Origin: Vigna angularis
Lineage: Eukaryota; Streptophyta; Magnoliopsida; Fabales; Fabaceae
DNA: 64,000 nt
Direction: 5' to 3'
NCBI RefSeq assembly: GCF_016808095.1
Contig: NC_068975.1
Coordinates: forward strand, 25,241,501-25,305,500
A model generated the notes under the pieces. That model had not been told where the DNA came from, did not search any database, and saw only the letters and a program-made list of their open reading frames with translations. This document shows positions 1 to 11,289 of this stretch, one piece after another. Both the position numbers and the translations under genes were made by a program. How positions within the stretch are numbered: the first letter of the stretch is position 1; every line of letters begins with the position of its first letter.

Positions 1-273
1 AGTTCGAAGAAGTGCAAGGAGAAATTCGAAAACATTTACAAGTACCATAGGAGAACCAAGGAAGGTCGTTGTGGCAAATCCAACGGTAGCAAGACTTATA
101 CATTTTTCGAGCAATTGGAAGCTTTAGAAGGATACCACTCACTTCCGACTCCCTCTGTAAGTGCCCCAGAAACAGCAACGACGAAGACGACCCACGTGCC
201 CGACAACAACACCAACGTCCCAACAACAACACCAACGTCGATGTTATTTTATATGCGGTTCCGTGTTCCGTGA
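1..273 (+). pseudogene. Trihelix (GT-2-like) transcription factor, 3' fragment of a truncated frame
   Basis: Frame 1 is open at the left edge and ends at a TGA at 271-273. Its first 45 or so codons match the end of the trihelix DNA-binding domain of GT-2/GTL1-type plant factors: SKKCKEKFENIYKYH, then RRTKEGR and TYTFFEQLEAL. Family members continue for several hundred residues with a second trihelix. Here a Thr/Pro/Asn-rich stretch (about codons 53-80) leads quickly to a stop, so this is probably a truncated copy, though a short GT factor is not excluded. The usual Arg of the YRFFDQL motif is Thr. The next recognisable DNA is an antisense fragment of an unrelated gene, which also points to a rearranged locus. 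The upstream part lies outside the window. Confidence 0.62.
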
Positions 274-344
274 GTGCATCCGTAAGGGAGCTTTCTTGGG
301 AGCATTCTTAAACCGGATGTCAACTTTCGTGCACGGTCGACATC

Positions 345-706
345 CACCTTCCTCACCACCAGAAACTCCCATCCCAAGGTAGAGCAAACCCAATTCAGCC
401 ACTACTTTCTCTCTTCTTTCAGTGTTCTCATACTATTCGTTGCCACCATCAATTATATAGTCAGCTTTTTCCCTGAACGCAGACAGGGTCTTAATGGTTT
501 GGTCAACAAGTGCACCAGCCTTAAATAGCATTATGATCACCCTAGGCTTTTGAATGGAATGATCAAAAGCTTCAGGATCATGGTAGCGATAAACTGAAAG
601 ATTTCCTTCCACTTTTGCTTCTTCTACCGTCTCATCAACTTTGTGGTTCGGTTATAAACAGAAATGAAAAAACTTTTGTCAGCAATATTCAGTGCTAGAT
701 TTTGGT
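345..706 (-). pseudogene. 6-phosphogluconate dehydrogenase fragment, intronless and broken
   Basis: Read on the minus strand, this encodes a close match to the N-terminal NADP-binding part of 6-phosphogluconate dehydrogenase (oxidative pentose phosphate pathway). Successive matches are QNLALNIADKSF, ISVYNRTT, KVDETVEEAKVEGNL, YHDPEAFDHSIQKPRVIIML, KAGALVDQTIKTLSAF, DYIIDGGNE, ENTERREKVVAELGLLYLGM and GVSGGEEG. It is dead: the Trp codon after IIDGGNE is a TAG stop, and a 4-bp loss between NRTT and KVDET shifts the frame. Similarity stops abruptly after GGEEG (about 345) and before QNL (about 706). The piece lacks the ATG, the start of the Rossmann fold and all of the C-terminal catalytic domain. 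It may be a retrocopy or a captured gene fragment. Confidence 0.85.
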
Positions 707-1639
707 AAAACTATTTTTGGAATAAAACAAAAATAGTGGAGAGGTGTAGAAAGCAGTTGGAGTGGTGAAGAGAGTAACTTTCATTAACAAATTACAAAAA
801 TTTCAACTTCATCCGATTGTGGTTTAAACACATTGAAGAACTCACTTAATTATAAGTTTTTATATAAAAAAGTAGATTTTTTAATTAAAATCTAAATAAA
901 ATTAAATCCAAATAATTTAATAATATAACTTAAAAATAATAAATTGAGTAGATGAACCAACTTGCCTTACGGTGGTTGATAATAAAAAATAATAAATTTT
1001 GTAATATAATAATATAATTTAACAGTGGGTTGATAACTTAATCTTGATCGTAAATTTAATTCGAGTTAGATTCTTAGTAAATTGAACTAAAAATTAACTT
1101 ATTTTAAAATTAATATGCAGTGAATCGAATTGGCTTTATGAGTTTGAATCTGATTTTACAGCTTTATTTCTAGGCAACCTTGTAACCAAATTCCTAGATC
1201 CAATGAAAGTCTATAGGTGTCACATTCATGCTACCTTAATGATGATATTTAATTTTTTATTTTATATTTACTCAACACTAATAAGATTATACTTTTATTT
1301 TTAAATATAAAATCATTTAAGAAGAATTAAATAAAAAATAGAAAAATATTTTTTATGAGGTATAAAGATAAGAAAATTGAGAGGTGAGCATAGATAAATC
1401 TTCCTCATTTTAATGGTCATGGTTATTACCTTAATTTATTTCATATTGAAATGAAAGTAAAGTCAAGCGAATGTGGAGGGAGAAATTATGACAATAGAGG
1501 TGAATTAATTACCGCTTGATAAGGCCCTTCACCCGCTCCCCCTTTCTAATTTAGCAGAAAAAAAGGTAGGTTTTAACTCCCAGCCTCACGTTTTTGCAAA
1601 GTCATAACTAACTCAGATTTTGTTGCTCCATCAAAAACA
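707..1639. other. Intergenic, AT-rich
   Basis: No convincing coding frame. From about 840 to 1130 the sequence is very AT-rich. The right part, from about 1500, is the proximal upstream region of the pectinesterase gene. Confidence 0.6.
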
Positions 1640-1647
1640 TATAAATA
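1640..1647 (+). promoter_or_regulatory. Candidate TATA box of the pectinesterase gene
   Basis: TATAAATA lies about 260 bp upstream of the pectinesterase ATG. The distance fits a transcript with a 5' leader that may contain a small intron. Transcription has not been tested, and no other clear TATA element lies nearer the ATG. Confidence 0.45.
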
Positions 1648-1748
1648 AGCACGCATTCCCAATCTATAATCGCAACACAACGCACTCTCCAGAGGGCAAT
1701 CGGAGGATCGCCAAGACTTTTCCATTTGGCGGCTCCTTTTCCTACCTC

Positions 1749-1855
1749 GTACGTATAATTCTTTATGTTCTTCAATCAATGTGCAAACTATTCAATCCAG
1801 AAAATATAATATGTTTTCTACAAAATGTTTGTTTATTTTTCAATTTTTTTTGCAG
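1749..1855 (+). other. Possible 5'-UTR intron of the pectinesterase gene
   Basis: A good donor (GTACGTATAA) at 1749 and a pyrimidine-rich acceptor (TTTTTTTTGCAG) ending at 1855 bracket an AT-rich stretch between the candidate TATA box and the ATG at 1901. This is inference from splice-site appearance only. If the intron is real, the upstream in-frame ATG at 1781 would be spliced out, which supports translation from 1901. Confidence 0.35.
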
Positions 1856-1900
1856 GTTGGTGTGAACAAGGAGCTGCTTTATAAAAAAGAAAAAAAAACG

Positions 1901-3752
1901 ATGGGGCAGAAGCAGAGACTCGTGATCATTGGCGTTTCTACCTTCTTGCTGGTGGCTATGGTGGTAGCCGTTACAGTTAGCGTGAGCCTGAACAACAAGG
2001 GAGCAAAGGATGCTGAAAATGAAGAAACAAAATCACACGTAGCTTCCTCCATGAAAGCGGTGAAAACCCTTTGCGCACCCACGGAGTACCAGAAAGAATG
2101 CGAGGACAATCTCAATGCAAACGCCGGCAACATCACTGATCCCAGGGAACTCATAAAAATCGCCTTCAACGTCACCATCTCCCGAATCAGCGACGGGCTA
2201 GGGCAAACCAAGCTCATGCACGACGTCGAGAGCGATCCCAGAACCAAGGAGGCCCTCGACACGTGCAAGCAACTCATGAACCTCTCCATCGAAGAGTTCA
2301 ATCGCTCCCTCCAGAGGTTCAGCAAGTTCGACCTCAACAACATCGATCGCATCCTCACCAGTCTCAAGGTGTGGCTCAGCGGCGCCGTCACGTACCAGGA
2401 ATCGTGCCTTGACGCGTTCGATAACACCACCACCGACGCTGGCAAGAAGATGCATGAGCTCTTGCAAACCGCCATGCACATGACCAGCAACGGCCTCGCT
2501 ATCATCACCGAGCTGTCGAAGACTTTCTCCGAGATGCACCTCCCCAAGTCTGGCCGCCGCCTCTTGATGACCGCCGACGATTTGCCCGTTCTTGGCAACG
2601 AAACCGACGACGACTTTGACGTTCCCGATTGGGTTGAGAACCGCGGTGGCCTTCGCAGACTCTTGCATATGACTGGACGCAAACAAATGGCCCATGTGGT
2701 GGTTGCCAAGGATGGCAGTGGAAATTTCACCACCATCAACGAAGCCTTGAAGCACGTGCCCATGAAAAACCTAAGGCCTTTTATCATCTACATCAAGGAG
2801 GGCGTTTACGACGAGTACGTGGAAGTTTCCAGGAACATGACCCATGTCGTCATGATCGGTGATGGTGGTAGGAAGTCGAGGATCACAGGCAGCAAAAACT
2901 TCATCGATGGTGTGGGAACCTACAAAACCGCCAGTGCTGGTACGTCCCTTCCATTCCATTCCATTCTGTTAATTATGTTAAAAATCTCTTATAAATATAG
3001 CAGCAGAAAACTGATGAAAATAGTTATAAATGATTGCAGCCATTATTGGAGATTTCTTCGTCGCCATAGGTATGGGATTTGAAAACACAGCCGGTGCTGA
3101 AAAACATCAAGCGGTGGCATTGAGGGTTCAATCTGACAGGTCCATCTTCTACAAGTGCCGAATGGATGGGTACCAAGACACTCTTTACGCCCACGCCATG
3201 CGTCAATTCTACCGCGACTGCAGCATTTCTGGTACCATAGACTTTGTGTTCGGCGACGCAGTGGCTGTGCTCCAGAACTGCACATTCGTTGTCCGAAAGC
3301 CGTTGGCAAACCAGCAATGCATTGTGACCGCACAAGGTAGAAAGGAGAGCAACCAGCCATCGGGTCTGGTGATCCATGGAGGATCGATTGTGTCAGACCC
3401 CCTGTATTACCCAGTTAGGTTCGACAACAAGGCGTACTTGGCTCGTCCATGGAAGAATTTCTCAAGGACCATCTTCATGGATTCGTTCATCGATGACTTG
3501 ATCACACCCGACGGCTACATGCCATGGCAGACATTGGAAGGTTTAAGCGGAATGGACACTTGTTTCTACGCTGAGATAAACAACCATGGCCCTGGTGCAG
3601 ACATATCGAAGCGCGTGAAATGGGAAGGAATCAAGGCCCTGACGAAGGACGTAGCAACAGGATTCTTGCCATCACCGTTCTTCCATGGAGATGACTGGAT
3701 TAGGGTCACAAGGGTTCCTTACGACTCTGGCCTGCCCTCCGCCACTCACTGA
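1901..3752 (+). CDS. Pectinesterase / pectinesterase inhibitor (type I PME precursor)
   Basis: Two exons, 1901-2939 and 3040-3752, with a GT-AG phase-1 intron, give 583 aa. The product removes methyl esters from cell-wall homogalacturonan after secretion. Residues 6-30 form a hydrophobic signal or anchor segment. An inhibitor (PMEI) domain follows with its four Cys at about 58, 67, 122 and 169. Two basic RRLL processing sites come next (GRRLLM and LRRLLHM). The catalytic beta-helix starts at VVAKDGSGNFTTI. Expected active-site residues are present: Gln370, Gln392, Asp393 (GYQDTLY), Asp414 (TIDFVFG) and Arg482 (RPWK). Oddities are ARPWK where GRPWK is usual and FGDAVAV where FGNA is usual. The start at 1901 puts the signal anchor at the N-terminus; an in-frame ATG at 1781 would add about 40 unlikely residues. 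The gene looks functional. Confidence 0.93.
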
Positions 3753-6700
3753 TCACTTTTATTTTTCTTTTTGGGAGAGAAGTACGTGTTGCCAAATTAA
3801 ATCGCCAATTCATCGCCTATCACTTTAATCTTTTTTTTTTCTTCCATTCATTAAATGCTCTCAAATGCAAGTGTCTATGAACTGGGATTTTCCTACAGTT
3901 CTCTGTGCTTGTAGGGTGCGTAATTAATTAATTAATTAGATTCCCAATTACTCTTTTGCCTCCTCTACTTTTTTTTTTCTTTCTATCTTTCCACCTCCTC
4001 CAACCTTAAACTATCCTTAATCAAACAACATTCAACTTTATAAAACAACCAGTATAAAAAAAAAGTCTACTAAAAAAAAAATTCTACCTCGTATGTAAAA
4101 AAAAACGTAAAATTTCGTTATTTATAGAAATAATAGAGCTCGTATATATGACAAAATATAATATAATATATAGAGAAAAAACATTATATTGTTTAATTTG
4201 GTTATTTATACAGATAACAAGGATGTAAGTATGTCTGAAAATTTTCTATATTACAAATCAGTAAGGTACAATGATATTTTCACACTTAAAAGTTTGTATA
4301 CACATTTAATACTATCATTTTAGCATTTCAATTTTTTTTTTACAAATACAAAAATTCATATTTTTTTATGAGTATTTTACTTTTGTAATAAGTTTTCATA
4401 TGGTTTTTTGTGTGTTAAAAATATAAATCTTTTTCAACAATACTGTTTGATGGAAAAACGAATTGTGGTCAACCAGCTTAAAATTCCTACACCTCCATTT
4501 TATCTTCTTTCTTTTGTTACATACACTACCATTCTTAGCATAAACTTTCAACTTCAATAGCATTAATTTATCTATCAAATCAACTTTAACATGGATGAAT
4601 ACAGTTCAACTTCAGTGAGAAATTTTTAACAATAGATATGTGGAATAAATTGGGAGATGAAAAATAGAAAGAATCTCATGTTTCTATTGGATCAAAGAAA
4701 AAAATAATAAATTTTTTAGATGTTGTCCATATAATAAAAATGTTACATACTCTTAATGTTGTTTACTCTTATAAATAATATTTTATTGACTTAGTCACTT
4801 TTGGATTAGAAAACCTAATGAGGTATAACTAATTAAGGTTAGAGTGATTTTAATTCATTAAAATTAAATTTCTTCCCCTTCTATAGAAAAAACTACTGCT
4901 TAACAATTTATAACAAATTCTCTTCCGCAATCATTCAAAACTTCTTTTCTTTTCGTATAATCTTCCAAAACTCTCATTTTCCTTCCTTCTTTTGTAACTA
5001 TTTGCGTATTTAGGTGTTATACTATCATTTTGACTAGTATTTTTTTTCTTCTCTCAAATGTTTTTGTATACTTAAAGTTAGAATAATGGTAGCTTGCTTT
5101 TTTTTATATATATAATTAAAGTTGTTTAATAGGCCCGTGTTACATAATGAAAAAACACATTTTTTTGTTCTTTCAAATTTTCAATTGACGAATTTAATTA
5201 TTGCAAGTCTATTATCTAAGTTGACGACACTTCTTGATTGACAAATATCATGGAACCTTGTTGAGTACAATTGTTCAAGACGACAACTAAAATGTATATT
5301 CATTAGTTTTAACATTTTCAATTGTTGAAGGTAAGAAAAATGAAACATTTATATTTTTCTATTTGTTACAACAATATGTCACACCTCAATCCAATATATG
5401 CATGACATGGAAATGATCACATTATAAGCATTACAATATGAAAAAGTTGGATGGGATGCAGGTGATCTGCACTCAATCTATATTGCATTCATCTAATTTA
5501 AAAAAAAAAAACTTCTAACAAAAAGACTTCAACAAAAAGTTAAAGAATTTTGCTTTAAAAGACACAAGTTATCAACATCGATACTATTATTGTTTCACTT
5601 TATTTATTACTAAATTTAATTTTGTTTGGCTAATTTAATTTATTGCATTATCACAACTTATGAAATTAAGTAACTAAAACTTTAAGCTAAATTATCACAA
5701 AGATTAGTAATAAGCGGAATCCTAACTAGATAAAAAATCATTAAAAAAATTGAACTCAAACATATGATGAAAACAAGAAATATGATCATATGATAACAAA
5801 CTTAACAAAATGCAAGATCTTTTTGAAAAAAACATGTTCCTTATCTATTTCAGTTCTTGTTAAAATTATTCAAAAAAATGAAATCATGGTTTGTTGAACA
5901 ATAGTTAAAGATATTGCATGATACGAATCAAATATTAGTATCCTAAAGATATTATTGCCTTACTAAAAAAGAATGAACAATAGTCAATCATGTCATGTCC
6001 AAAGGTATAAGTGAGAGAATTTTGAGTTTGGTGCAAAATAGATATTTACTCCTCAACTTTTTCAACCAATGTTATACCCTTGTCAACCAATGTTATACCC
6101 AGTTAAATTAAATAATTGATGGTGTGATTGTGGGGAGTTTCAAGTTCTTCTCCTTCTATGTCCTTATGTTATTATTGTTTGTTCATGTTTTCATTTATAA
6201 CAAATCACATTATTGACCCAATCTATATCATATACAAGGCTTACTGAATACTATTTCATCATGTTTGAAATGAAAATTATTTGTGTATTTACATAAAATC
6301 AATTTTTATTTGAGACCTTTAAATGTTGCATAAACAATTAGGAAGACCAAACATATCCATAACAAATACAAAATAAGTCAAAGAATTGTTCTTATTATAG
6401 CAAAGAAAACCATAAAAAAGAAAATAATCCATTTAGACAATCTTTAATGTAATTTAATTTTCCTTTTATGCATTTAAACTTTGCTTATATAAATGCATAA
6501 AACTAAACAATTTAATTTTTATGTTAACCTTAACTTTGTATATAAATGATCAAATATTACAAAATAAGCTCCTAAAATTTTATAAATATTATCATCATCT
6601 AATTCAAACATAAACATTCTATAGATAAAAAAAACGTATTTATATACTCATAATTTTTATAGCAACATGATTTTAAATAAAACAATTATTTATTTCCTTA

Positions 6701-8319
6701 ATATAAGTATATTTTTTCTTAAACTCATACATTACTTTTTTTTTTCATTTAAACACTAGTTATAAATAAAATAAATTTAACATGTTTTAGTAATAGAATA
6801 GGAAAACATCTATGTACACCTAACACAATTTTTGCTTTACAATAATTACACTAAAAATCATGTCAATCATGTATGGATTCTACTTAAAACGCGGTTGAAA
6901 TGAAGTCATGTCCCTCTACCATGACTTCAATGTAAATAAAACATATAAAATAAAACTATATTATACTAATCAAAGTCATGTATGAATAGCACGAATTCTC
7001 CAATTACACTAAAACCATGTTGATCTAGCATGATTTCACCTTTAGAGTCAGAAGATCGTGTTACATAAAACGAATTTTTCACGTCAATAAAATTATCTCA
7101 TATACGATTTGTCCATATCCATAATTTTCTTAAAATATTTTCGTTTTGATAAATTTTAAAACTAATTGCAATAGTTAAATAAAAAAAACTCTAAATATAA
7201 AAAATCAATGCAAGAGAGAAAGTTATCTTACGAAACTAGAATTTCAAATAATGAGAAAATAAAATGAGAGGTGTCTAAACTTAGAAAAAAAAATGAGATA
7301 CATAATATCATATATATTTAAGAGGAAAACGAAAAACCAATGTTTTTTTGTTAAGAGATCTTGATATTAGAGGGTAGATGATATAAAAATTGAAAACTAA
7401 AATATGATTACTCTAAAAAAAAGAAAAACTACAATGAAATTTATATGCAGATAAAATTAATGGAATTTAAATATGGATGATACTAAAATTGATAAATATC
7501 AACACAAGCCATACTGAAATTCATGTCATGAATTAAAAAAAAGTTGAATTCACAGTATATGGATTGTACAAAGAACGAATCTAAAAGTTCTTATATTAAT
7601 TGTTTTACAACTAATCTATAAAATCTTTTATAAAATTATTCAAAATAATAAGTAAAATTATTTGATTAATTTTACACTCTATACCAAATAATAAGTAATT
7701 GTATATCATTTGCAAACAAAATTAAGTTTTTCTTTTTTTAAATCTATGTAATATTTTAGGAGATACTACAAAGAATACAATTGAATTGTGTAATTATTTA
7801 GGAAATTTTCGGTTTTCCACAAATATAAGGGTTGGATTTCAGAGAACTAAAAAGATAACATATTTTAAAATTTGATAATATTTAAAAATAACATATTTAA
7901 AAATAAAATAAAATAAAATAATAAATTAACATATATTTTTATATGTTGAAAATTTTATTTATATACATAAACATATATTAATTTCACATACTTTTTTTAT
8001 TCTTTAGAATTATTCTCATATTGATCAGAAGCTTATGAAGATGTAATTTTACTTAGTTTTTTAACATATATTTTATTAAAAAAATGTTTTCAACAGATAT
8101 TTTTTTTCTTTTTATAATTTTTTATTCAAATAAAAATTATTTCTTTTTATATTATTAAATGACTGTACAAAATTGTAAACAAAATTTTAAATCAGTACAA
8201 AATAAACTTTAACTCAATATATAATTAACATCGGGAAGTCACAAAGGAATAGGAGGGATCAGGATCGAAATAAACTTGTGAGTAGACTCAATCCAAAGCA
8301 AACCCTCCCAAGTTTTTTT
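3753..8319. other. Long AT-rich intergenic region, no gene seen
   Basis: The first 200 bp are the probable 3' UTR of the pectinesterase. The rest is AT-rich with many homopolymer runs and no frame resembling a protein. A small direct duplication (CAACCAATGTTATACCC twice) lies at about 6062-6100. The last 100 bp is the probable 5' leader and promoter of the next gene. Confidence 0.6.
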
Positions 8320-10253
8320 ATGGCGGCCTCCTCTTCTTCACTTTCTTCCTCTGACGTATCCTCTCCTCACCGTCGCCGGCGTCATCACCGCCACCGTCGA
8401 GAGCGCGACAAGGACTCCCTCAAGATCCGAAAGAAGACCAAGTCTCAGTCCCGCGGTAAACGGCGTCGTAGGCATCACCACCACTCTTCCAATTCCGATT
8501 CCGATTCTCATTCATCATCTTCTGTCTCTGATTACTCTAGGTTCTCCATCTAACCCTCACATAACATACGCCTTTTGATTATTTTATCTCATGTTGTTAT
8601 TTTTATGTACATGCTTTGTTTCAATGGTTGTTCTGATACAAATACAATTTACAGACTCTCAATTCTGATAGCGCTTAAGTTCTTAATCCTTTTTGAGATA
8701 TATGTCTTAAATATTGGTTAAAATAACCTAATTTCAGAAACATAGATTATAATCAGAGAAAATGTTATTAACTATTTTCAACCATGGGAAGGGAATCGCA
8801 CACTTGTAATATAAGTAGTTTATTCAAACATTCTCTCTGTCCCGGGATGATCATTAAGCATAATTGGTTTTTTCAAATTGGGGATTGAGATAAATGTTCC
8901 TGTTCCAACATTAAGATCTCTCATTACCTTATTATTATGTATAATGGAGCTACCATTATGACTATCAGAAACATATTTTGATGACACTTGCTATTGACTG
9001 TGAATTTCTAAACATGATTTGTTCATAATGTTTGTGGTTAGTAAGTTGTTTGACAAGACTCCAATCCTTTTGCATATTGCATAAGAAGTTACTTCAGCGT
9101 GCCTGTATTATTTATACGAGTTATGGATTTCAAATAAGTGTAGCAACAGAAGAGTAATGAACAGATTAATCTGGCTTTGCCATAACTCTTTTTGTTATCT
9201 TTATTACTTCAGAAGTGAGAGTTCTTCTGATAGTGAGCGTGAAGCATCTCACCGTTCAAAGAGGCACAAAAGGAGTGACAGACCAAAGAAGGTGAATTGT
9301 TAGTAATACAGTTATTATTCAATTTTATTCTTGGCCATTTACCTCACGTCTTCCCTTCCTTTAGAATAAGGAAAAGGATAGAAGTAAAAGCCACCATCAT
9401 AAGCGGCAGAAACATAAAGTAAAAGAGGTAGGTCACTTTTTCATACTTCTTTATTTTTATTCATGTGTATTATTTTCTTCATACTTAAAATTCTAAGTCA
9501 AGTAAGTGGCCCTGGAATGTGGACTATGTTCATATTGCTGAAGTTTTTCTCTCTGGATTCTTATATAAATCTAAGATTCATCTACATAAGACACATCCAT
9601 ATAATTTTCTACGATTCTATCATCTTCTGCAGTTTGAAAACCCTGATTTGATGTCATTAATCCTTGTATACGATAAATTTTTTTTTTTTTCGAAGTTGCA
9701 AACCTTCTTCCAAACACAAAGTTTTGTACAGTTCAGTGCAAGATGCTCATGATACTTTCTGCCTATTTTATGTATTGGCTCTTTGAAATTGGAGCTGGGA
9801 TCTGTGGAATGTTTGGGCGCTTGATCGACTTGATTGATGTTTCTTGGTGGGGTTTGTCCTGGCAATGGGAGCTTTATATAGAAGCAGCATGATGAGAGGA
9901 GAAGCAGCCCTGTGCAGCTTTCCAAGGTTTGTATTGTAATCTATATCAGACTTTCAATGCATTTAGTTGCGTCTATGTTTTCTAATTTCCTAACTTTCTG
10001 TAATGGATCAGTTTTTAGGACGTGACAAAGATGATGATGTCCGTCGGAGTGCTGTATCTGGCAAGAAGGTAGGGATGTGTTATTTGATTGTACCTTTGAT
10101 TTGATGCTGTTATTGGCAGTAGCAATCTAGATTTTATTTTATACTTTTATTTTTTTGTAGATTCTTCTGAAACTTGAAAAATCGAAGGAAGATAAAGTGG
10201 CCGAAAGCAAGAGAAATGAACTGCTGAACTTTTTAAACGCTAGTTTTGATTAG
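8320..10253 (+). CDS. Small Arg/Ser/His/Lys-rich nuclear protein, six exons
   Basis: Exons 8320-8540, 9213-9291, 9365-9427, 9882-9926, 10012-10068 and 10161-10253 join in frame to 185 aa. Residues 1-15 are Ser-rich. Residues 17-60 are Arg/His/Lys-rich (RRRRHHRHRRERDKD). Ser/Asp clusters and further His/Lys-rich segments follow. The C-terminus is compact and looks conserved: FLGRDKDDDVRRSAVSGKK, then ILLKLEKSKEDKVAES and NELLNFLNASFD. Composition suggests a nuclear RNA-processing or RS-like protein, but I do not recognise a named family, and function is inference. Exons 3-6 are exact multiples of three, which argues for the model. The least certain junctions are the first donor (GTTCTC, far from consensus) and the exon 4 acceptor (purine-rich upstream). 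The exon 2 acceptor is a NAGNAG (CAGAAG). Confidence 0.78.
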
Positions 10254-11087
10254 TGGGGTACAAGCAAATCTGCAAAGAACCAAATTTACTTACATGGGTG
10301 CATAAATTATTCTTACATTATAAGAACCAGCAGCCTTCCATTTCCTTGGGAAAGGGGAGGGGAGTATATCTTTATATTGTGCTTACCATTTTCAGATGAG
10401 GGATTTTCGAACCAGCAAATTCCTTACATGGTATTTTGAGATTGGAGAATCATTGTGCTATTTGGCAACATAGTTTTTTCTTGTATTGTTTATTTGTTTT
10501 GGGCACATGTGACTGAATTATTGAAATTTGTTCCCCTCTTGGTTTTTCCCCAATGAGCGTTCTTAGAATAGGTTTGGATCGAATTGAATCAACCTAAATA
10601 TCCTAGGTTCAATTCTTTTTCATTGCCTTTTATTGATATGTCATTTCTAAGTAGCATTATAATTCCTTGTGGCATCTCTTGTCTTCTTTGAATGGATCAA
10701 TCTCTTTTATTTTTAATATCAGCTGTCTATTCTTTCTCTTTTATCGCTTACCTTGCAATAGGTAAATTATCTTCGGAAAGGTAGTTATGAATACTAGTTT
10801 GTTTTCAAAGGGAGGGTACTGGAGTAGTTTCTTTCAGGTGTTGGGAAATTTTAGTAGGAATAGCTGCAAAACTTCTTTCATATGACACATTTTACTCATT
10901 TTTGTCCTTGTCAGTAATCCAGAAGTTAAAAATAATTTTTAATTTGTGCATTCGTGAAGTTTTTGGATGTCCAATTTAGAAATCCTTTTTTCTAATAAAA
11001 AAGTTTATAGGTTGTATAGTTTATAAGTAAAAGATGACTTTTGGATTCTGAAAGTCACCCATTCCTAACCTGAGTGGATGTTAGACT
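10254..11087. other. 3' UTR of the Arg/Ser-rich gene, then intergenic
   Basis: T-rich unique-looking sequence. The first 300 bp is the likely 3' UTR. No further coding signal is seen before the epoxide hydrolase scrap. Confidence 0.5.
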
Positions 11088-11289
11088 TGCTTTCACATAG
11101 TTGGTGACATCATAACACTCATAGACTCACTTGGTGTGGGTTTAGTCTTCCTTGTATCCCATGATTGGGGGATGGTACCTATGTTTCGTTCCGACAGAAT
11201 CAAAGCCTATGTTACCCTCCCTGTCCCTTACATGCCTAGAAATCTAAAAATGAAGTCACTTGATTTGAAACGAGCCTTATTTAGGATGT
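11088..11289 (+). pseudogene. Epoxide hydrolase exon-1 fragment (dead)
   Basis: About 200 bp align with the second half of exon 1 of the three epoxide hydrolase genes in this window. Recognisable pieces are VGDIITLIDSLGVG, VFLVSHDWG and DRIKAYVTLPVPYMPRNLK. About 10 bp are missing right after the nucleophile motif HDWG, and about 4 bp in the following YLCLFR region, so the frame is broken. It resembles copy 1 (ALIDSLGV, MPRNPK) with a left edge like copy 2 (TGCTTTCACATAG). No exon 2 or 3 is found downstream. Confidence 0.85.

Noticed and set aside
1781..1900. Upstream in-frame ATG giving a 40-residue N-terminal extension of the pectinesterase
   Set aside because: It would bury the signal anchor, and part of it falls in a likely 5'-UTR intron.
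1879..2787. Long minus-strand frame of 302 codons
   Set aside because: It is antisense to exon 1 of the pectinesterase, whose protein is clearly recognisable on the plus strand.
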